Positions 1 through 7,400 of a DNA stretch of 15,402 nt are shown here, piece by piece. A model generated the notes under the pieces. It was not told the origin of the DNA and searched no databases. It saw nothing but the letters and a program-made list of their open reading frames with translations. Each line of letters starts with the position of its first letter. The first letter of the stretch is position 1. The translations under genes and the position numbers were made by a program. Origin of the DNA: JAZGDL01 sp036477795. GTDB lineage: Bacteria > Planctomycetota > Phycisphaerae > UBA1845. The stretch is taken from positions 1-15,402 of the forward strand of contig JAZGDL010000031.1 of assembly GCA_036477795.1 (NCBI GenBank). Reading direction: 5' to 3'.

Positions 1-1166
1 CCCGCGAAAGCCGGCAGGAAGTAATCCCCGAATCGCTGTCCGATGACCTCCTGGATCAGGATGGCCATCTCCTCGTCGTAGTCGATCAGGTTGTGTTTGC
101 GGCGGTATAGGATGGGGTCGGGAGCGAGCGTGCTGGCGTAGACCTCGCCGATAGCTCCCAGGACCGCCTCCAGCCGAACCTCCAGGGGGCCCTGATTGGG
201 GACGAAGATACTGGCATACTTGCCCGTGAACGACGAGCTCAGGCGGTCTTCAAGAAGACTGCTGGACCGGATGATCAGCGGGACCGCATCGATCCGCTCC
301 AGCAAGGCCCGCAGTTGCTGCACCGTCTCCACGGGGAAGGCGGAGTTGCGAAAAACGCCCTTGATCAGTGAGTATTCGTTGCGGATGACCTCGATGTTCT
401 TGTATTTCTGGCTGTGATAGCCCCGCAGGCCGTTCAGCTCGAGAAACTCTTCCAGCACGTCACTGCGTATGTAATAGGAAGCAGGGATCGAGATGGGTAG
501 CTCCTGCCCCGCGTCCAGGCCGGCGTCCTGTACGATTCGGTAAGCGAGCAGCATGCCGCCGGCCTTGCCGCCTATCCGGCCCATGCGCGAAGCACTGCCT
601 ATGCTGCACCGGGCGACGCTCTCGTAGTCGCGAACCCGCAAGTATTTCTTGGCGAAGCCGAGGAAGGTCAGATCATCGTTTACGAAGTGGCGGGCCAGGG
701 ACACGCGCAGCCCGAAAAGCTCCGACGGGTCCAAGTGCATCTCACCCAGAGGCAGCGCACAGAACCGCTGCAGACGATCCGCCAGCACACGGAACGATAC
801 CGATGGCAGGCTGGCTACGTCGGCGAGTCGCTGCGCTTCCTCACGCTTCAAGACGTAATTCACGATCTCCTGGATCTCAGCGACGCTCAGGTGCCGGTTG
901 CTGTGTTTTCTGGTGAGCGTATGCAGTGCTTCACTTTCCACCTCATCGAAGCGCTGGGCTTCCGGCTCGTTGGGGTTCTCCACGACCTGGCGAGGCCCCC
1001 GACCGGTCAACGCCCGGGCCTCGTTGGTGATCTGGTCCATCGAGACGAAGTTCTTGGTGTGAAGATAAATGAGGAGCTGCCGATAGATCCGTTCCACCAT
1101 CTGCGGATGGGCCCGCAGCAATCGATCGAGGCAGTCAGACGCGGATTCGGACGCTTCAGAGTTCAT
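1..1166 (-). CDS. PEP/pyruvate-binding (PPDK N-domain) protein, C-terminus beyond left edge
   Basis: An open frame of 388 codons starts at ATG 1166 and has no stop before the left edge, so only the N-terminal part is seen. Residues about 195-388 resemble the ATP-grasp nucleotide-binding domain of pyruvate phosphate dikinase and PEP synthase: a glycine-rich GGKAGG (199-204), PLIIRSSSLLEDR (296-308) followed by SFTGKYASIF, then EVYAS, PDPILYRR and EEMAILIQEVIG (365-376). In this family the domain binds ATP and starts phosphotransfer to a catalytic His that would lie beyond the window. The first 190 residues are unlike the usual short PPDK start and look helical (LLRAHPQMVERIYRQLLIYL, then TRKHSNRHLSVAEIQEIVNYVL), so this is probably a PEP synthase-like paralogue rather than classic ppdK or ppsA. 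No good Shine-Dalgarno precedes ATG 1166, so the start is less sure than the frame. A promoter candidate lies just upstream. Confidence 0.85.
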   Translation of the reverse strand, partial: MNSEASESASDCLDRLLRAHPQMVERIYRQLLIYLHTKNFVSMDQITNEARALTGRGPRQVVENPNEPEAQRFDEVESEALHTLTRKHSNRHLSVAEIQEIVNYVLKREEAQRLADVASLPSVSFRVLADRLQRFCALPLGEMHLDPSELFGLRVSLARHFVNDDLTFLGFAKKYLRVRDYESVARCSIGSASRMGRIGGKAGGMLLAYRIVQDAGLDAGQELPISIPASYYIRSDVLEEFLELNGLRGYHSQKYKNIEVIRNEYSLIKGVFRNSAFPVETVQQLRALLERIDAVPLIIRSSSLLEDRLSSSFTGKYASIFVPNQGPLEVRLEAVLGAIGEVYASTLAPDPILYRRKHNLIDYDEEMAILIQEVIGQRFGDYFLPAFA

Positions 1167-1240
1167 AACCGACGGACCGCAAATCGGCGGCGCGGAGCCC
1201 GGAACCCGTTTGATTCCGGTCGACTCCGAGGTCGCGCACT

Positions 1241-1268
1241 ATTGTATCGCGCGACAGCCGTCGCGCAA
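1241..1268 (-). promoter_or_regulatory. sigma70-like promoter candidate for the PEP-binding gene
   Basis: On the minus strand TTGCGC (1268-1263), a 16-base spacer and TACAAT (1246-1241) lie about 75 bases before ATG 1166. The -10 matches the consensus at 5 of 6 positions and the -35 at 4 of 6. The spacer carries a perfect inverted repeat (see 1249-1266). Confidence 0.45.
1249..1266. repeat. 7-bp inverted repeat inside promoter, possible operator
   Basis: GCGCGAC (1249-1255) and GTCGCGC (1260-1266) are perfect reverse complements around a 4-base centre. They fill the spacer and enter the -35 of the candidate promoter, so a dimeric repressor site is possible. It could also be one of the many palindromic repeats of this genome. 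Confidence 0.4.
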
Positions 1269-1431
1269 ACGCTTTGCTGCCCAACGCCGGCGATTGCTTG
1301 ACGAGCGTGCCATCATCACCCCGAACATGCCCGACCGTGCCTAGAAAGCATTCGTCCGACGGATACCGGTCAACCTTTCGAGTCCTCCGAGGCCAGGCAC
1401 GACTTACGAGACGGACCGCCCAACGTGTAGT

Positions 1432-1530
1432 TTATCTATTACAGTGTGGCCTTGGACCAGGCCCACCGCGGCACAGTAGGCTGCAGACCACGTCCAACAC
1501 GCGTTCGCCGTTGAAGTCGCCCGTATTGTC
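1432..1530 (-). pseudogene. possible remnant of a dockerin-like C-terminus
   Basis: Within the 389-base gap between the PEP-binding gene and the methyltransferase, one minus frame reads TGDFNGERVLDVV, then CSLLCRGGPGPRPHC, and stops at 1434-1432. This resembles the first calcium loop of planctomycete dockerin-like tails (D-x-N-G-D-G-x-x-D) with D and G of the loop changed to E and R. No start codon or body of a gene is attached, so if real it is a decayed end of a lost gene. It may be chance. Otherwise the gap holds only the promoter candidate at 1241-1268. Confidence 0.22.
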
Positions 1531-1555
1531 AGTCGGCCGGGTTCCAGACGGGCTC

Positions 1556-2353
1556 TCAACCTTGGAGCGGCGAGCCGCAGGTTCGTTTGCCCACGACGGT
1601 AAACAGCCGGGCCTTTTTGCCCTTATAAGGGGCGGTGTGGTAGATCGTGGTCACGTCCTCGAAACCGAGCACGCCGATGGAACGGCGAATGATTTCCGGC
1701 GTCAGTATCCACCATGACAGCATCGCTTCACTCTTGGTGTAGTCGGGAAGAAAGACCTTGGCGGCGATGCCGAGCCGACTGAGCCAGAAGATAGGCAGGT
1801 AGCGGCGGGAGATGACGTCGGTGACGATGACGGTGTCTTTGGCGAAACGGCAGCCCTGGTAGAGGGCCTGGAAGGGGTCGCGCAGGTGCGGCAGGATGGA
1901 GCCGAAGGTGACGATGTCAACCGGGCCTATCGCTTCCGGCATGTTGTAAACCGTGCCGTATACCACCTTGGCCTTGGACTGGTGGGCGCCATGGTTGAAC
2001 CAGAAGCTGTTGTTTATCCTGGCGATTCCCACGCGGCTTCGCCTGGTGTGATCTTCCAGATCCGCCTTGGCATAGGGAACTATGTCGGCCAGTTGCTGGT
2101 CGGATAGATCGAAAGCGATCACCTCCGCGCCGCGCTTCTCCAATTCCATGCAGAGGAAGCCGCTGGCAGTGCCGATCTCCAACACCCGTTTGCCCTTGAA
2201 GTCGACGCGGCCCAGGTAGTCGTCGACGTCGTTTCGCAAATCCCATTCGCCCTGCACGAAACCGTGGCCGGGAATGTCCATCGAGTGGTAAAAGAAACAT
2301 TCGTCCAGGTCGGTGACGACCCGAGGTTCTGCATATATTCCATTATCAGGCAT
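1556..2353 (-). CDS. class I SAM-dependent methyltransferase
   Basis: The 265-residue protein has a Rossmann-type methyltransferase core. Motif I, RVLEIGTASGFLCMEL (56-71), binds S-adenosylmethionine; VIAFDL (78-83) provides the acidic residue after strand 2; VDIVTFGSILPHLRDP (145-160) is the strand-4 / post-II region. The C-terminal part (SWWILTPEIIRRSIGVLGFEDV, 213-234) is the lid and last strands typical of Methyltransf_11/23-like enzymes. The substrate is not readable from sequence. The N-terminal HSMDIPGHG recalls methyltransferases that act on sugars, lipids or tRNA wobble uridine, but I do not assign one. It has its own promoter candidate at 2407-2435, so it need not be co-transcribed with the formyltransferase 145 bases upstream. 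ATG 2353 lacks a strong Shine-Dalgarno. Confidence 0.85.
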   Translation of the reverse strand: MPDNGIYAEPRVVTDLDECFFYHSMDIPGHGFVQGEWDLRNDVDDYLGRVDFKGKRVLEIGTASGFLCMELEKRGAEVIAFDLSDQQLADIVPYAKADLEDHTRRSRVGIARINNSFWFNHGAHQSKAKVVYGTVYNMPEAIGPVDIVTFGSILPHLRDPFQALYQGCRFAKDTVIVTDVISRRYLPIFWLSRLGIAAKVFLPDYTKSEAMLSWWILTPEIIRRSIGVLGFEDVTTIYHTAPYKGKKARLFTVVGKRTCGSPLQG

Positions 2354-2406
2354 CGTACCCAGCCATCAGTACCGGTTTTGCTGAACGGAATCCACTGATA
2401 CCGGGC

Positions 2407-2435
2407 ATTCTGGTGACTGCGGTTACAAATGTCAA
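2407..2435 (-). promoter_or_regulatory. sigma70-like promoter candidate for the methyltransferase
   Basis: On the minus strand a perfect -35 TTGACA (2435-2430) is followed by a 17-base spacer and CAGAAT (2412-2407, 4 of 6). It lies in the gap between the formyltransferase stop and ATG 2353, giving a leader of roughly 45-50 bases. Confidence 0.5.
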
Positions 2436-2498
2436 TCGGACGAAACGTCAGCTCCGGGCGATTCCTCTACCGGTCTGCCGGGCGAGGATTGACGTAGG

Positions 2499-3314
2499 TC
2501 AAGGAACCAGGCGGAATGCGTCTTGGACCCTATCTTTTCGGGCGACGTAGTTGGGGAACAGGCCGGCGGCGATAAGCTCGTAAAGGCGAACAACCTGCGA
2601 TGGGTGGTAATGCTGGCGCAGGTAGACCTTGGCGTTCTCGACGGGCCACTGGGGAACCGTGACGAGATTGCCGACTTGGAATTCGTCGAGGGCCTGCGAC
2701 AGCTTCTCGATTCCGGCAAGAATGGCCTTGCAGCCGACGGTGTGGGGCATGTCGTCGGCGGTGATTTCGGGGCGGGCGTGGTGGATGATGGGGCCGGTGT
2801 CGATGCCGGGGTCGATCATGTGGATGGTGGCCCCGACGAACTGGGGCTCCTCGTTTAGGAGGGGATAGAAGTTGGTGGCGGTGCCGCGATAGTAAGGGGA
2901 CAGGCCCAGGTGCATGTTGATCGTGCGGCCGGCGAAGCGGCTGAGCAGGGGTGGCTTGATGACCCCGGTTCCGTAGACCAGCAGCACATCGACGTCGCAC
3001 TCTGCCAGAGAATCGGCGGTCTTGTCGGTGTTCAGCGTCGCCGGATCGAGGGAAGCCACCCGGCAGGTGTCCCCGTCCGCACGGGGCTCGGCATTGTGGC
3101 CAAAATAAGCCCGCTCCTGGCGATCTCGCTCGGCGAAGTGCCGCTGGACCACTTGCGCTGTTTCTGCGTCGATCCGGTCCTGGGCTGTGTCGGCTGGTCG
3201 GTAGCCGGTGTTCTGATAGCCGACGGCGACGACCTTGTGGTGCTCGGCGATGGCGTTGACGAAATAACGGTGGCGAATGTCGGTGCTGGTGAGGATGCCG
3301 ATGTTCAGTGACAC
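2499..3314 (-). CDS. formyltransferase family protein (PurN/Fmt-like fold)
   Basis: The 271-residue protein (from GTG 3314) carries the hydrolase-free formyltransferase signature: INMHLGLSPYYRG (132-144) with the Asn133/His135 pair, and GATIHMIDPGIDTGPI (161-176) with Asp172 at the place of the PurN catalytic Asp. Enzymes of this family move a formyl group from 10-formyltetrahydrofolate to an amine. The N-terminus (NIGILTSTDIRHRYFVNAIAEH) and the 70-residue C-terminal tail do not match PurN or Fmt closely. A sugar-amine or surface-glycan substrate is possible, but no sugar genes are adjacent. Start choice: the domain begins at once after GTG 3314, which has GAAAGG 10 bases upstream. GTG 3392 has AAAAAAGG at 7 bases and would add a Gly/Pro-rich 26-residue leader with no family match. 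I prefer 3314 but the longer form is not excluded. Confidence 0.85.
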   Translation of the reverse strand: MSLNIGILTSTDIRHRYFVNAIAEHHKVVAVGYQNTGYRPADTAQDRIDAETAQVVQRHFAERDRQERAYFGHNAEPRADGDTCRVASLDPATLNTDKTADSLAECDVDVLLVYGTGVIKPPLLSRFAGRTINMHLGLSPYYRGTATNFYPLLNEEPQFVGATIHMIDPGIDTGPIIHHARPEITADDMPHTVGCKAILAGIEKLSQALDEFQVGNLVTVPQWPVENAKVYLRQHYHPSQVVRLYELIAAGLFPNYVARKDRVQDAFRLVP

Positions 3315-3454
3315 AGCCGGGGAACCTTTCAAGCTGCCGGCGGGGGGGCCTCCCGGGGCACGGCAGCCGATAATATGCATCGGCGAAGTCACCGCAGGGC
3401 CTTTTTTGAAAGTGGCCTGGATGGACGGTTTGTCTTGCGGGGCCCGGTATGAGC

Positions 3455-3483
3455 TTGACGAATCGGGGGCCCCCGCCTAAAAT
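3455..3483 (+). promoter_or_regulatory. sigma70-like promoter of sodA
   Basis: TTGACG (3455-3460, 5 of 6) and TAAAAT (3478-3483, 5 of 6) are separated by exactly 17 bases, about 65 bases before the sodA ATG. The spacer contains the perfect palindrome GGGGGCCCCC (3465-3474), which could be an operator. The Shine-Dalgarno AAGGAGA is at 3534-3540. Confidence 0.65.
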
Positions 3484-3547
3484 AAAGGATGTTCGGGTTG
3501 AACCAGGAATAACCAGTCACGCAGAAAACCAGCAAGGAGAGTGTACC

Positions 3548-4162
3548 ATGGCACAGGAACTGCCACCCTTACCCTATGCCTTCAACGCCTTGGAACCGCA
3601 TATCGACGCGCGGACCATGGAGATTCACCACGACAAACACCATGCCACATATGTTAACAAACTGAACGATGCCCTGAGCAATCATCCGGATCTTCAGTCG
3701 AAGAGCGTCGAGGACCTCTTAAGCGGTTTGTCCTCGTTGCCGGACCGCGTGCGCACAGCGGTGAACAATCATGGGGGCGGGCACCTGAATCATTCGATCT
3801 TCTGGAGCAACATGAGCCCCAATGGTGGCGGAACGCCTTCCGGGGCGCTGGCCGACGCCATCAACGCGACGTTCGGAACCTTTGGTGAGTTCACCACGAA
3901 GTTCGCAGCCAGCGCAGCCGCACGGTTTGGAAGTGGATGGGCGTGGCTATGCGTGGACGCCGGCGGGAAGCTCGTGGTCCGGGACTTTCCCAACCAGGAC
4001 AGCCCCTTGACCACGGGTCTTATCCCCATCCTGGGTTTGGACGTGTGGGAACACGCCTACTATCTGAACTATCAGAACCGCCGACCGGACTACATCAAGG
4101 CGTGGTGGAACGTGGTGAACTGGAAAGACGTGGCGGAGCGGTTCACCCAGGCCAAGTCCTGA
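3548..4162 (+). CDS. sodA: superoxide dismutase, manganese type
   Basis: This 204-residue cytosolic enzyme converts superoxide to oxygen and hydrogen peroxide. It aligns by eye with E. coli SodA along its whole length: LPYAFNALEPHIDARTMEIH (8-27), GGGHLNHSIFW (76-86), ARFGSGWAWL (125-134), and LDVWEHAYYLNYQNRRPDYI (164-183). Metal ligands are His27, His82, Asp165 and His169. The NQDSP motif places the outer-sphere Gln at position 150 in the C-terminal domain, and glycine occupies the position where iron enzymes keep their Gln, so manganese (or cambialistic) is favoured over iron. No signal peptide is present. ATG 3548 is fixed by AAGGAGA with a 7-base spacing; an upstream in-frame extension has neither homology nor a ribosome site. 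It is transcribed alone, divergent from the formyltransferase and convergent with the beta-repeat gene. Confidence 0.96.
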   Translation: MAQELPPLPYAFNALEPHIDARTMEIHHDKHHATYVNKLNDALSNHPDLQSKSVEDLLSGLSSLPDRVRTAVNNHGGGHLNHSIFWSNMSPNGGGTPSGALADAINATFGTFGEFTTKFAASAAARFGSGWAWLCVDAGGKLVVRDFPNQDSPLTTGLIPILGLDVWEHAYYLNYQNRRPDYIKAWWNVVNWKDVAERFTQAKS

Positions 4163-4210
4163 GGGACTCCAACAAAACCGAGCCGCGCCCGTCAGGAAGC
4201 GGGAGAAGAC

Positions 4211-4238
4211 GCTGGACCGAGAATCCCTTCTCGGTCCC
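4211..4238. repeat. dispersed hairpin repeat, family A (intergenic copy)
   Basis: GGACCGAGAA (4214-4223) and TTCTCGGTCC (4228-4237) form a perfect 10-bp stem with a 4-base loop. A second copy lies inside the CHAT gene at 10285-10312. The two differ at the third stem position, where an A-T pair becomes G-C on both arms, and at one loop base. Confidence 0.8.
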
Positions 4239-4258
4239 CCCTCCCCCCCTCCCGGCGG

Positions 4259-4314
4259 TGTGGGACCGGATTTTTCCAGCCGGTCAAATGACAGGCTGGA
4301 AAGCCTGTCCCACA
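4259..4314. repeat. head-to-head pair of dispersed hairpin repeats, family B
   Basis: The right copy (4288-4314), with stem GACAGGCT / AGCCTGTC, is identical over 27 bases to the reverse complement of 8674-8700 inside the CHAT gene. The left copy (4259-4286) is diverged and in the opposite orientation: it keeps TGTGGGAC at its start but has GACCGG / CCGGTC in the stem, so the fourth stem pair changed from A-T to C-G on both arms. Confidence 0.8.
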
Positions 4315-4470
4315 TAGTGGGGGAGCGGCGGGCAAACCCATGTGAGTTCACCCTGGGCGCTCGTATCAGCGTTGCCTTACGCGAACGGTTGTCCTTACTA
4401 CGACTTGCCGTTTGGCGGACGCTTCCTCTGCCGTGACGGTCATGGTCGCACACCCAAGTCAACGCGCCGT

Positions 4471-7400
4471 TCACAGGCCGAAGACCGCCGCGAAGAAGAT
4501 GTCGTAATCGTCCAGGTCCACATCGTCGTCGCTGTCCAGGTCGGATGCGGAGAACGAGGCCGGGTCACATCCGGACGAAGGCACCGCGGGTCCCGGACCT
4601 GTAAAGCAAATGGTGAAGGTGGAGAAGTCGAGCAGGTCCACGGCACCGTCGCGATTGAGGTCCGCCGCCGGGACTACTACGAGCTGGACCTCACTCGGCG
4701 TGAAAACGGGGCGCAAGCGGAGGCTGTCGCCGAAGACCGGGGAAGCGACATGATCGAACTGCCCGGTGACGCTAGCGGCGGTCAGGATCGTGAAGGTGTC
4801 GCCGAGCTGAGCAGGAATGAATCCGTTGATGAGCGAGACGTCCAGTCTCCCGGCCAGTGTCGCGGTTCCGGCGACGGCGAGTACGTCGTGCTCGGTGCCG
4901 GGGATGAGCCCGCCGATCTCGGCGGCCATCGAAGCGCCTGGGCCCTGGGTGTAGTCCCCCGAGATGGTGAGTATGCCAGTCGAGGCCCCGGGGGCGGCGG
5001 TCCCCGCGGCGTTGTTCACGTCGGCGTTGACCTGGCCGGAGCCGCCGAGCGAGCCGCCGTTGAGCGTGACGGTCCCCCCGGCGTTGAGGGTGAGCGCGCC
5101 GTCGATGATCGTCGAGCCCGCGGTCTGGTTGTAGTCAGCGGCGGATCGCGTGATCGAGCTGGCGGTGGCGGCCAAGACACTGCCGGAGGTCGTGAACGCG
5201 CCGGCATTCAGTCGCAGCTCGGCCCCATTCTCGGCGCGCAAATCTCCCTGGTTGTCGAACCCGCCGGTGCCCGGGTCGATCTCGATGCGCGTGGGCTGGT
5301 CGGCGATGATCGTGCCCTGGTTGACGATGGTGGTCTGGTTGAAGCCGATTTTTCCAGAGCCGCGAATCGTGTTGTCCACGTTGGTGAAGGTCAGAGCGCC
5401 GCTGGTAGCGTAAATGCGGTTGGTCAAGACGTCGGTCATGTTGATGAACCCGCCGCCGGTCAGCGACACGTCCGTCTCGCAGATGATGTCGGTGTTGTTG
5501 CCGATGGAGAGCAGGTCGATCGTGCCACTGTTGGCCAGCGTTCCCTGGAGGCGCAGGCCGGCTATGTTGTTGGGGATCTCGATCAGGCCGGTGTTGGCGG
5601 CGCCGTTGAGGCGCGTGCTCCCGGCAATGACGCGGACCACACCCGTGCCGACGGTGTTGAAGGTCCCGCCGATCATGGTCGGGTTGCTCAGTTCGACCAG
5701 CGAGCCGTCCAGGGCCTCGACCAGGCCGCCGAGCGTCTGGTCAAAGGTGTCGGGGTCGATGCGGAGGATGCCGCCGGCCGAGGCGCGGAAGACGCCGGAG
5801 TTGACCGAGACGTCACCGGCCATGTCGATGGTGAGCCTGACGCCGTTCTCGTCAGCCTCGATGATACCGGAATTGGTCAAACGCATCTGATTCCTGCCGA
5901 CCTGTCCGGCCCCGTGGATGCGGTTGTTGACGTTGGTCAGGCGCCTGTCGCCGGTGAGGCCGTAGATCCGATTGGATGTGAAGGCGGACATGTCGATCTG
6001 GCCGCCGCCGGTGAGCGTGGTGTCGGCTTCCAGAATCAGGTCGGTGTTGTTACCGGTGGAGTTCATGGCCAGCGTGCCGACGTTGTTGAATGTCTGCCCG
6101 ATCGCGAACCCGGAAACGTTGTTGCTGATCGCCATCTGTCCGAAGTTGTTCAGCCCGCCATCGGCGCCGCCGCCGCCCGCGGTGATGGGACCGGTGGCGC
6201 CGGCCTGGATGACCGGAACGGTTCCCGTGGTGCGCCCGCCGTTGAACTGGAGCGTACCGCCGGTCTCGGCGACGACGGTTCCGCCGGTGATGACCGCCCC
6301 GCTACTGAGGCGCAGTGTCGATCCGGTCAGGGCTCGCATCTGCCCCGTGGTGTTGTCGTACGGGGCATTCTTGAGTTCGAGCGTGCCGCCGCTTTCGGCC
6401 CGCATCAAGCCCGAGTTGGTCATGCCGCCGGCAGCGGCCGGATCGATCTCCAGCCGCGTGGGCTGGTCGGCGATGATCGTGCCCCGGTTGACGATGGTCG
6501 TCTGGTTGATGCCAATTTTTCCAGAGCCGCGAATGGTGTTGTCCACGTTGGTGAAGGTCAGGTCGCCGCTGGTGGCGTAGATGCGGTTGGCGATGTTGTT
6601 GGTCATGTTGATCGTGCCGCCGCCGGTCAGCAGCATGTCCGTCTCGCAGATCAGGTCCGTGTTGTTGCCGACCGAGAGCATGTCGATCGTGCCACTGTTG
6701 GCCAGGGAGGACAGCAGGCGCAGGCCGGTTACGTTGTTGGGGATCTCGATCAGGCCGGTGTTGGCGGCGCCGTTGAGGCGCGTGCTCCCGGCAATGACGC
6801 GGACCACGCCGGTGCCGACGGTGTTGAAGGTGCCGCCGATCATCGTCGGGTTGCTCAGTTCGACCACTGAGCCGTCCAGGGCCTCTACCAGGCCGCCGAG
6901 CGTCTGATCGAAGGTGTCGGCGTTGATGCGGAGGATGCCGCCGGCCGAGGCGCGGAAGACGCCGGAGTTGACCGAGGCGTCCCCGACCATGTCGATGGTG
7001 AGCGGGGCGCCGTTCTCGTCAGCCTCGATGATACCGGAATTGGTCAAACGCATCTGATTCCTGCCGACCTGTCCGGCACCGTGGATGCGGTTGTTGACGT
7101 TGGTCAGGCGCCTGTCGCCGGTGAGGCCGTAGATCCGATTGGATGTGAAGGCGGACATGTCGATCTGGCCGCCGCCGGTGAGCGTGGTGTCGGCATCAAG
7201 GATCAGGTCGGTGTTGTTGCCAATGGAGTTTAGAAGATAGGCGCCTTCGTTGTTGAAGGTGCCGGAGACGTGCAGGCCGGAAACGTTGTTGTTGTGGTTG
7301 ATGACGCCCTGGTTGGTGAGGTTCCCGACGGTAGTGTTGCCGGAAACCAGGCCCGACGTTTGGATCAGGAGCGTGGTGTTCTGGATGGACCCGCCGTTGA

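Larger units (their letters stand above)
4163..4470. other. convergent intergenic region with palindromic repeats
   Basis: The 308 bases between the 3' ends of sodA and the beta-repeat gene contain no credible gene. They hold the hairpin repeat at 4211-4238 and the paired repeats at 4259-4314. No hairpin followed by a T-run was seen for either gene; repeat hairpins may serve as terminators by default. Confidence 0.6.

Noticed and set aside
687..1301. 204-codon plus-strand open frame
   Set aside because: It is antisense to the PEP-binding gene, whose minus frame carries clear ATP-grasp motifs.
1274..1717. 147-codon plus-strand open frame across the gap at 1167-1555
   Set aside because: It overlaps the 3' end of the methyltransferase on the other strand, is Arg/Pro/Ser-rich and shows no domain or ribosome site.
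4214..4237. Family A hairpin as the dedicated sodA terminator
   Set aside because: It is followed by a C-tract rather than T's, and the same hairpin occurs inside an open coding frame, so it is better described as a dispersed repeat.
4342..6870. 842-codon plus-strand open frame
   Set aside because: It lies antisense to the beta-repeat gene, has Asp/Gly/Val-rich low-complexity sequence repeating with the duplication, no signal or domain, and is explained by codon bias of the GC-rich minus-strand gene.
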